Origin: Micromonospora inyonensis
GTDB taxonomy: Bacteria; Actinomycetota; Actinomycetes; Mycobacteriales; Micromonosporaceae
Direction: 5' to 3'
DNA length: 64,000 bases
Assembly (NCBI RefSeq): GCF_900091415.1
Contig: NZ_FMHU01000001.1
Coordinates: 1-64,000 of the forward strand
Under the pieces are notes generated by a model. The model was not told the origin of the DNA and did no database searches. It saw only the letters and a list, made by a program, of their open reading frames with translations. Below are positions 25,143 to 33,497 of the stretch, one piece after another (position 1 is the first letter of the stretch; each line of letters starts with the position of its first letter). Made by a program: the position numbers and the translations under genes.

Positions 25143-26399
25143 CGTTTCCGCGAGCCAAACGGAGATACGTTCGGCGAGCTGCTGCGCTTCCGAGTCGTTG
25201 CGCCACGCTGGCGTGGTCAGCAGCCGCCCGACCTTCTCCAGTCGCCCGGTCAGCGAGACGTTGCGCTTCTGCGCCGGCAGGTCGAGAACACCTTGCAACG
25301 CTTCGCCCGCACCGTCCCTGTCGCGCATGTGCAGGTGTGCAGCGGCTACGTCGATCTGCGTCCCGTTGATCTGGGAGTACGGCCGCCGGGACAGCGGCAG
25401 GGCTTCGTAGACCTGCAAGGCTTCACGGGCGTACCTCGCCGCCTGCTCGCCGTTGCGCAGATCCAGCCAGGCCGCTGCCGCGCACGCCGCTGCCCTGGCT
25501 TCCCCGAATGCGAACTCACCACCTACCGACCCGCTCAGATCATCGGCGCGGGAGGCTGCCATGTCCCGATCGCGCCGGGCTGCTTCCAACACCTCGGCGA
25601 CCGATTCCGCGTCGGCCAGCAGGGCGTGAGAGCGGGAAGCGATGTACCGGAGCCTGAGTTTCGGCTCACCGTCGGGAGCCGCACGCATCGCGCGAGCGAA
25701 GTAGGTCAGGGCGGCATCGGGTTCGTTGCGCCAGTTCGCCAGCGTCATTTGCAGGCCGTACGTCCACGCCTTGAGCGAAGCGTGCCCGGCAAGATCCGCG
25801 TACTGCGTAGACGCCCGCGCGAGCGCTGCTGAGTCGTTCCAGTGCCCGAGGTCGAATGCCGTGGACGCCATCAGCGCCGTCCCTTGGCCGACGATGACGT
25901 ACAGGTCAGCCAGGTCGCCCGGCCTGCGGGTGCTCTCAGCCAACTTCCTGGCCTCGTCCCGCAATCGACGGGCACTGGTGAACATGTCGAACGCGGCCAT
26001 CCCACCAGCACGCGCGAGCAGCGCCATCTCTTCCTGCAACGACTCGATCGATTCGCATCCAACCGGGCCACTGGTCAACAATGGGTCGTTGGCAACGGAA
26101 TTCGCGGCGTCACTCACGACGTCAACAACGACGTTTCCCGTACTAGGAATTCCGGCTTTCTTAAGGGAGTCCGCGACCATGCGGAAGAACCGGCTTCGCA
26201 CCGCGTCGGACACCCGATCCAACGCAGCGGCAAGTATTTCCTGGTTGGAGTTTCCGGGCACCGTATCCGGCCGGCTATGCCAATAGGAAACCGTCCGGAT
26301 CGCGACACCCAGCCAGTTTGCGAAGCCCTCGTTCGTCATGCCGGATGCCGATTGCAGCAGGCAAGCCAGGGCACCCGTCCACCGCTCGATCCTCGTCAT
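25122..26399 (-). CDS. XRE-like regulator with TPR-type C-terminal region
   Basis: A 425-residue protein. Residues about 20-45 form a helix-turn-helix (TNEGFANWLGVAIRTVSYWHSRPD). The remaining 350 residues are alanine-rich helical pairs resembling tetratricopeptide repeats (for example DLADLYVIVGQGTALMASTAFDLG and EQAARYAREALQVYEALP). This layout is common in actinomycete regulators that bind a small peptide or ligand. It starts with ATG at 26399 and is divergent from the excisionase gene, which it may control. Confidence 0.75.
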   Translation of the reverse strand: MTRIERWTGALACLLQSASGMTNEGFANWLGVAIRTVSYWHSRPDTVPGNSNQEILAAALDRVSDAVRSRFFRMVADSLKKAGIPSTGNVVVDVVSDAANSVANDPLLTSGPVGCESIESLQEEMALLARAGGMAAFDMFTSARRLRDEARKLAESTRRPGDLADLYVIVGQGTALMASTAFDLGHWNDSAALARASTQYADLAGHASLKAWTYGLQMTLANWRNEPDAALTYFARAMRAAPDGEPKLRLRYIASRSHALLADAESVAEVLEAARRDRDMAASRADDLSGSVGGEFAFGEARAAACAAAAWLDLRNGEQAARYAREALQVYEALPLSRRPYSQINGTQIDVAAAHLHMRDRDGAGEALQGVLDLPAQKRNVSLTGRLEKVGRLLTTPAWRNDSEAQQLAERISVWLAETSARPLS

Positions 26400-26517
26400 T
26401 GCCGTCCCCTGTGGCCGTGGGTTGCACTGCCTTGCCGCGTCTTGCATCCGACTTGCGCCAGCCAAGCGCCTCTCATCGATTTCACTGGTTCCAGACGGCA
26501 AGAGCAAGCCCCGCCCG

Positions 26518-26781
26518 ATGGTTCAGGAGATCAGGTTGAGCACCGTACGCACGATCACCCACCACCAGCGTCCCCGCTTCCACTCGGTGTCGGAGACCGC
26601 CACCATCCTCGGCATGTCGGAGGTGACGCTGTACCGAGCGATCCACGCTGGCCAGTTCCCGGCCATCAAGGTCCGTGGCCGGCTGGTCATCCCCGCTCGG
26701 GTCCTCGACGACATGGAGGAATCCGCGCTCGCTACCGGCCTGGTCGACGCCGAGGCCTACACGCGACGGAAGGCCAGCTGA
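26518..26781 (+). CDS. xis: Excisionase-like MerR-type HTH protein
   Basis: An 87-residue protein with a winged HTH of the excisionase/HTH_17 group: FHSVSETATILGMSEVTLYRAIHAGQFPAIKVRGRLVIPARVLDDM. In AICEs such proteins bend att DNA and direct integrase toward excision. It begins with ATG 26518 (a TTG further in is possible) and lies between the regulator and the small conserved genes, rather than next to int as in pSAM2. Confidence 0.8.
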   Translation: MVQEIRLSTVRTITHHQRPRFHSVSETATILGMSEVTLYRAIHAGQFPAIKVRGRLVIPARVLDDMEESALATGLVDAEAYTRRKAS

Positions 26782-26791
26782 TCCCTGACCG

Positions 26792-27028
26792 TCACTGAGC
26801 CGCACGCTTGGGACCAGGAGGCGCGGCGGGTACGTCGTTCTGCCGCGCGAGCTTCCGGATGTAGGCGCCACTGAAGGGCGACAGCCGCTCAACCTCGGTC
26901 GGCCCAACGCCCTGCCGGAGCGCGGCAACGACAGCCGCGACCACCGCCTCACGCGCCGCTTCGTGGGCCGCTTCGGTACGTCGATAGCGCTTCGTAGCTG
27001 CTGAAAGCTCATCCCGAGGGTCAGTCAC
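26792..27028 (-). CDS. Small HTH-like AICE protein, 78 aa
   Basis: A 78-residue protein with a helical N-terminus and a resolvase-like HTH at the end (ALRQGVGPTEVERLSPFSGAYIRKLARQ). I recall similar proteins on actinomycete integrative elements. The GTG at 27028 is chosen because the upstream part of the frame has no coding character. It reads against the flanking genes and may be a regulator. Confidence 0.6.
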   Translation of the reverse strand: MTDPRDELSAATKRYRRTEAAHEAAREAVVAAVVAALRQGVGPTEVERLSPFSGAYIRKLARQNDVPAAPPGPKRAAQ

Positions 27029-27144
27029 CCGAACAAGGTTACCGCTACCCACTTGCGCAACCTCGCCGCGTATCGCTACCTTGTTGCGCAACAGGGAATC
27101 GCAACTCTGAATCAACCCCTTTCTAGATCGAGAGGACAGCCGAC

Positions 27145-27396
27145 GTGGCTGAACCGCAGAGACACCCCGAAGAGTTCCGCGAGCCGAGCACCACCGACCT
27201 CGCTGCGATCGAGCAGGAAATGCCACTGATCGAAGCCGAGGTGATGTTGCTCGACGCTCAGATCACGCTCCTGTTCAGCGACGCCGCACCGAGCGAGGTG
27301 GACTGGCAGCGGTTGCGCCGGGCACAGCGCCGGGTGCTCCGTGAGGCACGTGCCCTGCTCGCGGTCCGCAACCTGTCGGTCCGGCAGGTGGCGTGA
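27145..27396 (+). CDS. DUF6284-like AICE protein
   Basis: An 83-residue protein with the pattern EPSTTDLAAIEQEMPLIEAEVMLLDAQI, then RRAQRRVLREARALLA. This matches small DUF6284 proteins found next to transfer genes of actinomycete elements. GTG 27145 follows an AGAGGACAG site. It starts a chain of overlapping genes to 29000; function unknown. Confidence 0.7.
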   Translation: MAEPQRHPEEFREPSTTDLAAIEQEMPLIEAEVMLLDAQITLLFSDAAPSEVDWQRLRRAQRRVLREARALLAVRNLSVRQVA

Positions 27397-27674
27397 TGGC
27401 TGCCCTCCCTCGACTCCCCCAAAACCTGATGGCAGGTGGCATGTCGGTGGCAGTGCGTCTGCCGCTGGAGCCGGGCGCGGTGGCGCACCGGGCCACCCGC
27501 AACTTCGCGCCGGTGGAGGGATTCCCGTCCCGTACCCAGCACTTCGTGGTGCCAGCCTGCCGCCCTGATGAGGACCCGTGCGCGGAGTTCACCGCCGGGT
27601 GGGCCGACCACTTCGGAGCAGTCGCATGCACCGAGCCGTCCTGCTTCCCCGAGTCGATGGGAGATGCCCCGTGA
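27396..27674 (+). CDS. Hypothetical AICE protein, 92 aa
   Basis: Unrecognised; overlaps the stop of the preceding gene by one base (TGATG). It has a beta-rich opening (MSVAVRLPLEPGAVAHRA) and four cysteines or histidines near the C-terminus. The next gene's GTG overlaps its stop. Such a protein recurs in AICE transfer operons, but its role is unknown. Confidence 0.6.
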   Translation: MAALPRLPQNLMAGGMSVAVRLPLEPGAVAHRATRNFAPVEGFPSRTQHFVVPACRPDEDPCAEFTAGWADHFGAVACTEPSCFPESMGDAP

Positions 27675-27790
27675 CCGTGCTGTTCCTGCTGCTGATCCTG
27701 CTCGGCGGCCCCGCCGTGATGCTCACCCCGTTCGCCATCGGCCACGCCCTGAACAAGCCCGCCCCGAGGATAAAGGAGACCCTGCGATGA
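27671..27790 (+). CDS. Small membrane peptide, 39 aa
   Basis: A 39-residue peptide with one hydrophobic helix (VLFLLLILLGGPAVMLTPFAIG) and a basic tail. Both ends overlap neighbouring genes by four bases (GTGA and ATGA). It could be a spread (Spd) protein, but that is inference. Confidence 0.55.
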   Translation: MTVLFLLLILLGGPAVMLTPFAIGHALNKPAPRIKETLR

Positions 27791-28125
27791 CCGCCCGCAA
27801 GCCCCACCGCGCGGTGATGGCTGAGCTGCTGTTGCTCGCCGCCCCGACCGCTATCCGCGTGCACAGCGACGGCAGTTCCATGGCCTTCACGTTCGCCACG
27901 GTTGCGGAACTGCGTGCCTGGCTCGACGCCGCTGGCCTGAACGCCCCGGACCTGCTGGCCGCCGAGCGGGAGCGCACCGACCACGAGGGTCGCCCGGTCC
28001 GGTCGATGAACGCCTACCCGACGTGGCACGGCTGGGAGATCTACGCCGACGCCGTCGAGCCCGTCGACGTGTCGCCCCTGGACTCGTCCACGGTGACCGC
28101 GCTGACCGGTCTGGCGGTGGCCTGA
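27787..28125 (+). CDS. Hypothetical AICE protein, 112 aa
   Basis: Unrecognised 112-residue protein; ATG at 27787 overlaps the previous stop. The segment FTFATVAELRAWLDAAGLNAPDLL suggests a small alpha/beta domain, followed by WHGWEIYADAVEP. Coupled to the next gene by a one-base overlap. Confidence 0.6.
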   Translation: MTARKPHRAVMAELLLLAAPTAIRVHSDGSSMAFTFATVAELRAWLDAAGLNAPDLLAAERERTDHEGRPVRSMNAYPTWHGWEIYADAVEPVDVSPLDSSTVTALTGLAVA

Positions 28126-29000
28126 TGACCGCTCCCACGATCAACGGCACCCGTTACCCGCAGCCGGTGGAAGACCTGCTGCCCGCTGCCCGCAAGCTCA
28201 CCCACGAACTCGGTGGTCTGCCGTCGCGGAATCGGTTGATGAAGCGGTTCCGGATCGGGTCGGAGAAGGCCAACGAACTGCTGACCCTGCTGCGCGAGGA
28301 ACGCGACCAGCAGGCCCGGTCGGACCGGATGCATGCCGCCCTGGTGGTTCGGGGCAGTCTCGCCGAACGCCCGACGCTGTTCCCGGTCGACCCCACCCCG
28401 GACGCCGACACCCCCGAGGCGGACCCGGCCACCGTCGACCGGACCGAGCAGCCCGCACCGGATCGGACCCCCACCCCGGAACTCGTTCCGCCGGTGGTGG
28501 CCGTCGCGCCATCCGCGCCGTCCGAGCAGGCCACGCCGGTCGAAAGCCCGGACACGAAGATCGGTCCCGGCCGGTCCCGACGGGCGGTGGTATGGCCCGT
28601 GATCCTGCTCGCCCTACCGGCGTTCGTCGCCATCTGGGGTGGCTGGGTCGGACTCGGGAAGTTCACCGGGTTCGGGAAGGTGAACCTGTTGCCCGGTATC
28701 GGGTCCGGGTGGGTCATCGACACCGCCATCACCCTCCCCATCGGAGTGGAGACGTACGGGGCGTTCGCGCTCTACGTGTGGCTGTCCGGCCGGGTACCGG
28801 TCCGGGCGGCCCGGTTCGCGAAGTGGTCCGCCCTCGGCTCCCTCGGCATCGGCGCGCTCGGCCAGGTCGCCTACCACCTGCTCATCGCCGCCGGGATCAC
28901 CGCAGCCCCGTGGTGGATCACCACCCTCGTGGCCTGCCTGCCCGTGGCAGTGCTCGGCATGGGCGCCGCGCTCGCGCACCTGATGCACGCCGACCAGTAA
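28125..29000 (+). CDS. DUF2637-like membrane protein (SpdB-like)
   Basis: A 291-residue protein. Residues 1-70 include an HTH-like segment (LPSRNRLMKRFRIGSEKANELLTLL), as in SpdB-type transfer proteins. A disordered Pro/Glu/Thr linker follows at about 85-145, then four to five transmembrane helices (VILLALPAFVAIWGGW, WVIDTAITLPIGVETYGAFALYVWL, ALGSLGIGALGQVAYHLLIAAG and TTLVACLPVAVLGMGAALAHL). On mycelial plasmids such proteins help spread the element between hyphal compartments. It ends the 27145-29000 overlapping chain. Confidence 0.75.
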   Translation: MTAPTINGTRYPQPVEDLLPAARKLTHELGGLPSRNRLMKRFRIGSEKANELLTLLREERDQQARSDRMHAALVVRGSLAERPTLFPVDPTPDADTPEADPATVDRTEQPAPDRTPTPELVPPVVAVAPSAPSEQATPVESPDTKIGPGRSRRAVVWPVILLALPAFVAIWGGWVGLGKFTGFGKVNLLPGIGSGWVIDTAITLPIGVETYGAFALYVWLSGRVPVRAARFAKWSALGSLGIGALGQVAYHLLIAAGITAAPWWITTLVACLPVAVLGMGAALAHLMHADQ

Positions 29001-29087
29001 CTCTGCCCGGCGGCACAGCCCATCGGCCTGGAAACCAGTGCTGTGCCGCCGGCCCTCAACCCACCTCTAGGGAAGGCGAGACCTCTG

Positions 29088-29552
29088 ATGGTGCCAGACA
29101 CCTCGTTCCTCACCACCGAACTGACCACCGTACGCGCCGAACTCGTCCGCGTGGACGCGAAAGCCTCGACCCTGCTCACCATCGCCGGCACCGCCCTGAC
29201 CGTCGGCCTGGCCGTGCTCGCCCGCGCCGGCCTGCCCGCCCCTGCCATGACCGTTGGCGCAGTGACCGTCGCGGTGATCGGTGTCGCGGTCGGCCTGCTG
29301 GCCTACGCGGTCCGCCCGTCGCTCGGCGGCCGGCACGGCTTGGTCCGCTACGCCACCGCCATGCCGGGTGACCTGATGACCGACGCGGCCATGCCGGCCC
29401 TCGAGCTGGCCGCGTACCGGGCGCACGAACTGGTGTGGCTGTCCGCCGCGACCCTCGCCAAGTACCGGCGGGTCCGTACGGCGGTCGACCTGCTCCTTGC
29501 CGGGCTGGTCGGCACCGCCGCCACCGCCCTGCTCGCCTTGGTCCTCGGCTGA
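29088..29552 (+). CDS. Pycsar-effector-like (DUF5706) membrane protein
   Basis: A 154-residue protein opening with a helix (LTTVRAELVRVDAKASTLLTIAGTALTVGLAVLA), in which a charged D-x-K-A-S segment leads into the first transmembrane helix. Two further hydrophobic helices follow, one at the C-terminus. This is the shape of the Pycsar effector transmembrane family, which opens membranes on sensing cyclic nucleotides. No cyclase gene is adjacent, and related proteins are frequent in AICE transfer regions, so a transfer role is equally possible. ATG 29088 follows GGAAGGCGAG. Confidence 0.6.
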   Translation: MVPDTSFLTTELTTVRAELVRVDAKASTLLTIAGTALTVGLAVLARAGLPAPAMTVGAVTVAVIGVAVGLLAYAVRPSLGGRHGLVRYATAMPGDLMTDAAMPALELAAYRAHELVWLSAATLAKYRRVRTAVDLLLAGLVGTAATALLALVLG

Positions 29553-29697
29553 CGTCCGGTCTCCCGGCCGTGCCCACCCGCCCCTGGTGCGCGGGTGGGT
29601 GCGGGGGCCGACCGGCCCGCCCACTGCTTGCGCCGGGCGCGGCACTCGCCTCGACAACGATCCGCGCCCGGCCCTCCCCTGAAGGAGAACCATCAGC

Positions 29698-30084
29698 ATG
29701 GCAGGCAACCACGACCAGCGTGGCATCTTCACCGGTGCCGACGCCCTCACCGACAACGTCGCTCTCTCGCAGTGGTTCAACGAGACCCGCCGGGTCCTGC
29801 ACGCCTCCGCCTTGGAACTCGGGGTGACCGCGTCCGAGTTGGATGCCCGACTGCGGGCGGTGTCCGGCGGGGTGGTCATCGGCGGTTTGACCGCGCGGGC
29901 ACGGGCGCGGCAGGTCGCCAAGCCCATCACCCACGCCTCCGACGCCCTGGTGGTCGCGTCGCAGTACATCGTGACCGCGTCGACCCGCTTCGAGGCCGTC
30001 TACCTCCCCGAGTTGGAAGCGGTCGGCCACCGGCCCCGGAAGTCTGACTTCCGGTTCACCAACGGCGGGGGTGGTGGTCGATGA
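29698..30084 (+). CDS. AICE transfer-associated protein, 128 aa
   Basis: A 128-residue helical protein (NETRRVLHASALELGVTASELDARLRAV, then ARQVAKPITHASDALVVASQYIVTASTRFEAVY) with a glycine-rich end. ATG 29698 follows GAAGGAGAA. Its stop overlaps the TraB start (ATGA), so it is probably made together with the translocase; proteins in this position are usually called TraA-like. Function unproven. Confidence 0.6.
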   Translation: MAGNHDQRGIFTGADALTDNVALSQWFNETRRVLHASALELGVTASELDARLRAVSGGVVIGGLTARARARQVAKPITHASDALVVASQYIVTASTRFEAVYLPELEAVGHRPRKSDFRFTNGGGGGR

Positions 30085-32027
30085 AGCGGCCCCGCTCGGC
30101 ACGCATGCCCCGCAACGGCGGACTCTCCCCGATGTCCTACACCGCCGACCTTCGTACGGCTGCCCTGCCGTACCTCGTCTGCCCCGCCGGGTGCGTCCTC
30201 GCGTGGCCGGCCGCCGCTGCTTCCCACCACTGGTGGGGTAGCAACCCGTGGGCCGCCGCCGGCATCACCGCCGCTGGCGGTGGGCTGACCGCGCTCACGT
30301 GGGCCGCTGGCCGTGCCCGTGGCGTGATCCGTCAGCGGGTGGCGACGCTGCTGACCGCGTCCGGGTCGGCGTGGGCGTTGGGCGCCACAATCGGTGCACC
30401 GTGGGAACGGCCGTGGCTGGACCTGTGGGCCGGCGGCACCGTCGTCGCCTCGGTGGCGGTCGGGGTAATGCGGCTGATGGCGAAGGCCAACCCCGACGAG
30501 CAGACCACCCGCACCACCGCCGGTGGCCTGGCCGAGGCGGTCGCCGCCTTGAAGGACGCCCGGATCGGGCGGCCGAAGGTCGACGGCGCGAAGGTCAAGG
30601 CGTCGATCACCATGCCCCACGGCGAAACCCTGTCCGACGTCGAAGGGTCGCGTGACTCGATCGCGTCCGCCCTCGACGTCGCGCCGTCTGCGGTCCGGGT
30701 GCACCGCGACCCCGACTCCGTCCGCACCGGGCGGATCGAGGTGGTGCCAGTCGACCAGCTCCGCGACACCATCCCCTGGGCCGGACCCTCCGCACCCGGC
30801 CGGTCGGTCGGAGACGCCCCGCTGCGGTTCGGCATCGCCGAAGACGGCGAGCAGGTCGCGCTGTGGCTCACCGGCCGGCCCGGTGTCCGCCCGGCCACCC
30901 ACGTCCGCGCGACCGGCATGACCGGCTCCGGCAAGACCGAATGGGCCCTGGTCGTGATGACCGACTACCTCACCCGCGCCGACGGGGCGCTGGTGGTAGT
31001 CGACACCGTCAAGCGCGACCAGACCGTCAAGCCCGTCAAGGACGGACTTGCGCTGCTCATCACCGAGGATGAGCACGCGGAAGCGTTCTTCGACGTCCTC
31101 GCGGAGAAGGTCATCCCCGCCCGCACCGAAGCCCTCGGAAAAGAGGACCTCACCGAGTGGATGCCGGGCTGCTCGCTGTCGCACCTGATGGTGTGGGTGG
31201 AGGAGTCGGCAGCGTGGTCCGGTCACCCGGCGCTGGTGCAGGTGGCGGAACGGGCACGGTCGGCGGGGATCTCGCTGGTGTTGTCCCAGCAGCGGTGGAC
31301 GCACGACCGGGCACCGACGTCACTGCGCAGCCAGTTCGCCACGAACGTGTGTTTCGGCATCGACAGCCGCGACGACCCGACCCTGGCCCTGTCCGGCGAA
31401 ACCGTTGACGCCGGAGCGTCGCCAGAAACGTGGGGTAGCAGCAAGCCCGGATACCTGTACATCGAGTCGCCCGGCATCCCCACCGGCCGGTGGGCGATTC
31501 CCTGCCGGTCGGAACTCGCCCAGCGTGGCGACCTGGCCGCCGCCGTGGTCGGGTGGGCCGCCGTCCGACAACCGCTCGACCCTGTCACCGCGCGTGCGCT
31601 CGCTCCCGTCATGCCCACCGACACCGTCAAGCCGTCCCCCGGCCCCCGTTCGGCCGCTGGTGGCGATGAGGACCAGGAGGTGCCCGCCATGGCCACCCGC
31701 CCCGGCGTCAACCCCAACGACCCGCCCGACGACGTCGACCCGTCGAAGGAACTCGACACCACCCCGACCCCGCGCCGGTTCTCCCTCGCCCTGCCCAAGC
31801 AGACCAGCCCCGAAGAGGCCCGCACCATCCTGCGCGACCACATCACCGCGCTCGCCGGACAGGGGCACACGGAGGTACGACCGGCTGACCTGGGTGACGT
31901 GCTCGCAGCGACCGGCTACGGCGCGGCCTGGCTCACCAAGGCCCTCAAGGAACTCACCGTCGGTGACCATCCACTGCTGATGGCCGTCAACCGCAACGGC
32001 CGATACCGCATCCTCCGCACCGCCTGA
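30081..32027 (+). CDS. TraB/TraSA FtsK-like conjugative DNA translocase
   Basis: A 648-residue septal DNA translocase. There are three to four N-terminal hydrophobic helices (residues about 25-135). Walker A is GMTGSGKTE near 279-287, with ADGALVVVDTVKRDQ and the MVWVEESAAW strand as Walker B, then ISLVLSQQRWTH. A Pro/Asp-rich linker leads to a C-terminal winged-helix domain (about 575-648, HTEVRPADLGDVLAATGYG) of the FtsK-gamma type, which in TraB reads short repeats at the clt locus. It moves double-stranded DNA between cells without a relaxase, as in pSAM2. The palindrome cluster just downstream may be its target. Confidence 0.9.
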   Translation: MKRPRSARMPRNGGLSPMSYTADLRTAALPYLVCPAGCVLAWPAAAASHHWWGSNPWAAAGITAAGGGLTALTWAAGRARGVIRQRVATLLTASGSAWALGATIGAPWERPWLDLWAGGTVVASVAVGVMRLMAKANPDEQTTRTTAGGLAEAVAALKDARIGRPKVDGAKVKASITMPHGETLSDVEGSRDSIASALDVAPSAVRVHRDPDSVRTGRIEVVPVDQLRDTIPWAGPSAPGRSVGDAPLRFGIAEDGEQVALWLTGRPGVRPATHVRATGMTGSGKTEWALVVMTDYLTRADGALVVVDTVKRDQTVKPVKDGLALLITEDEHAEAFFDVLAEKVIPARTEALGKEDLTEWMPGCSLSHLMVWVEESAAWSGHPALVQVAERARSAGISLVLSQQRWTHDRAPTSLRSQFATNVCFGIDSRDDPTLALSGETVDAGASPETWGSSKPGYLYIESPGIPTGRWAIPCRSELAQRGDLAAAVVGWAAVRQPLDPVTARALAPVMPTDTVKPSPGPRSAAGGDEDQEVPAMATRPGVNPNDPPDDVDPSKELDTTPTPRRFSLALPKQTSPEEARTILRDHITALAGQGHTEVRPADLGDVLAATGYGAAWLTKALKELTVGDHPLLMAVNRNGRYRILRTA

Positions 32028-32041
32028 TCACCGGCAGCGCC

Positions 32042-32082
32042 GGCCGTGTAATCGGCGTGAATTCCACGCTGATTACACGGCC
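32042..32082. repeat. Near-perfect 41-bp palindrome
   Basis: Perfect 12-bp arms GGCCGTGTAATC (32042-32053) and GATTACACGGCC (32071-32082) enclose 17 bases that themselves form GCGTG-AATTC-CACGC. It lies 15 bases after the TraB stop. It could be a terminator, an operator or part of the cis-acting transfer locus. Confidence 0.8.
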
Positions 32083-32100
32083 CCTGACCTAGACAAACCC

Positions 32101-32128
32101 GCCGTGAAGTTCACGTGTAATTCACGGC
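32101..32128. repeat. Second palindrome sharing the GTGTAAT/GTGAA core
   Basis: Arms GCCGTGAA (32101-32108) and TTCACGGC (32121-32128) surround a TTCACGTGTAA centre. The shared GTGTAAT and GTGAATT words link it to the first palindrome 19 bases upstream, which suggests a protein-binding cluster rather than only a terminator. Confidence 0.7.
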
Positions 32129-32161
32129 CGCCCGACCCTGCCCTCAACCGGGAGTCGATCA

Positions 32162-32404
32162 ATGAACCTGGCCGCCGTCGCCCTCATCGCGCTCGCCCTC
32201 GGCATCATCGTCGGCATCACCCTCGGTATACCGCTGGGCCGTCGCGTCGAACGGGTCGCGTGGCACGCCGACGCCGCCCTGGCCCGCGCCCGCGTCACCG
32301 GATGGCTCATCCGCGACCTCGCCGGACTCGCTGCCACTGCTGCCCTCGTGATCGCCGTCGCGGCGTTCGTCGTGTGGGCGCTGCTCGGCCGGCGAGGCGC
32401 GTGA
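32162..32404 (+). CDS. Small two-helix membrane protein (Spd-like)
   Basis: An 80-residue protein with two transmembrane helices (LAAVALIALALGIIVGITLG and LAGLAATAALVIAVAAFVVWALL) joined by a basic, Arg-rich loop. It is one of the small membrane proteins typical of AICE spread genes. Its stop overlaps the next ATG (TGATG). Confidence 0.65.
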   Translation: MNLAAVALIALALGIIVGITLGIPLGRRVERVAWHADAALARARVTGWLIRDLAGLAATAALVIAVAAFVVWALLGRRGA

Positions 32405-32556
32405 TGGCCGGCAAGGACACCGACTGGCACCGGCATTACGAGCTGCTCGCCGTCACCTCCGTCCGCCGGCCCACCCGACAACCCTCACCCGGCCCGGTGG
32501 CGGGCGGCACCCTGCTCGGCCTCGCTGCCCCTCACGCCAACCGCCGAACCGCCTGA
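32404..32556 (+). CDS. Small AICE protein, 50 aa
   Basis: A 50-residue basic protein (MAGKDTDWHRHYELLAVTSVRR) overlapping the previous stop by one base and followed 18 bases later by the prim-pol start. No family recognised. Confidence 0.5.
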   Translation: MAGKDTDWHRHYELLAVTSVRRPTRQPSPGPVAGGTLLGLAAPHANRRTA

Positions 32557-32573
32557 CTTTGAAGGGAGTCACC

Positions 32574-33497
32574 ATGACTAACCTGCTCGCCGCCGCGCTC
32601 GCTCACGCTGCACGCGGATGGCACGTCTTCCCGCTGCGCCCCGACGACAAGCGACCCGCATTCCCCGACCACGCCGCCGACCGATGCGCCGGCCTTGACC
32701 CGCGCTGCCACGCTGCCGGCCGGCACCTCGGTTGGGAAGACCGTGCCACCACCGACCCGAACCGCATCCGACGGGCGTGGACGGCACGCCCGTACGGGAT
32801 CGGGATAGCCTGCGGTCCGTCGGCGCTGGTGGTGGTCGATCTGGACGTGCCCAAGCCGGGCCAGAACCCACCGGCCGGCCGTGACCGGAGCGTCAGCGGC
32901 GTTGACGCGTTCGCCGCCCTCTGTCACCGCCTTGGCCACCCCATCGAACCCACGTACACCGTGACCACCGGACGGGGCGGCACTCACCTCTACTACCGCC
33001 ACCCCGCCACCGGCCCGACGCTGCGGAACACCGCCGGGGCGCTCGGGTGGCTGATTGACACCCGTGCCCATGGCGGCTACATCGTCGCCGCCGGCAGCAC
33101 CGCCCACGGCCGTCCCTACTCTGTCGCCCTCGACGTCGACCCCACGCCGCTGCCTGACTGGCTCGGCCGGCTGATCGCACCGGCCCCGCCGCCGACCCGC
33201 CAAGCGGTGACGGTCGCCCTCGACGTCGACCGGCGTGGCCGGTACGTCGCTGCCGCGATTCACCGGCAGGTGGCGCACCTGACCGCCGCGCCGGAAGGGC
33301 GCCGCAATCATGCCCTGTTCGCGTCCGCCGTCGCTCTCGGGCAGCTCGCCGCCGGGGGCGCGCTCACCGACGCCGACGTCACTGCGGTTCTCGAACCCGC
33401 CGCCCTGTCCATCGGGCTACGGCCGGGTGAGATCGCCCGCACGATCGCGTCCGGCCTGCGCGTCGGCGCGCGCCAGCCTCGGGTGGTGGCCGCATGA
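32574..33497 (+). CDS. Bifunctional DNA primase/polymerase (prim-pol)
   Basis: A 307-residue AEP-superfamily prim-pol. It opens ALAHAARGWHVFPLRPDDKRPAF, the usual start, followed by a Cys/His insertion (RCAGLDPRCHAAGRH). The catalytic acidic pair is in LVVVDLDVPK near residues 88-90. TTGRGGTHLYYR near 129-140 carries the conserved His, and GYIVAAGS follows. It probably primes replication of the excised element. The stop overlaps the ATPase gene (ATGA). ATG 32574 follows GAAGGGAG. Confidence 0.88.
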   Translation: MTNLLAAALAHAARGWHVFPLRPDDKRPAFPDHAADRCAGLDPRCHAAGRHLGWEDRATTDPNRIRRAWTARPYGIGIACGPSALVVVDLDVPKPGQNPPAGRDRSVSGVDAFAALCHRLGHPIEPTYTVTTGRGGTHLYYRHPATGPTLRNTAGALGWLIDTRAHGGYIVAAGSTAHGRPYSVALDVDPTPLPDWLGRLIAPAPPPTRQAVTVALDVDRRGRYVAAAIHRQVAHLTAAPEGRRNHALFASAVALGQLAAGGALTDADVTAVLEPAALSIGLRPGEIARTIASGLRVGARQPRVVAA

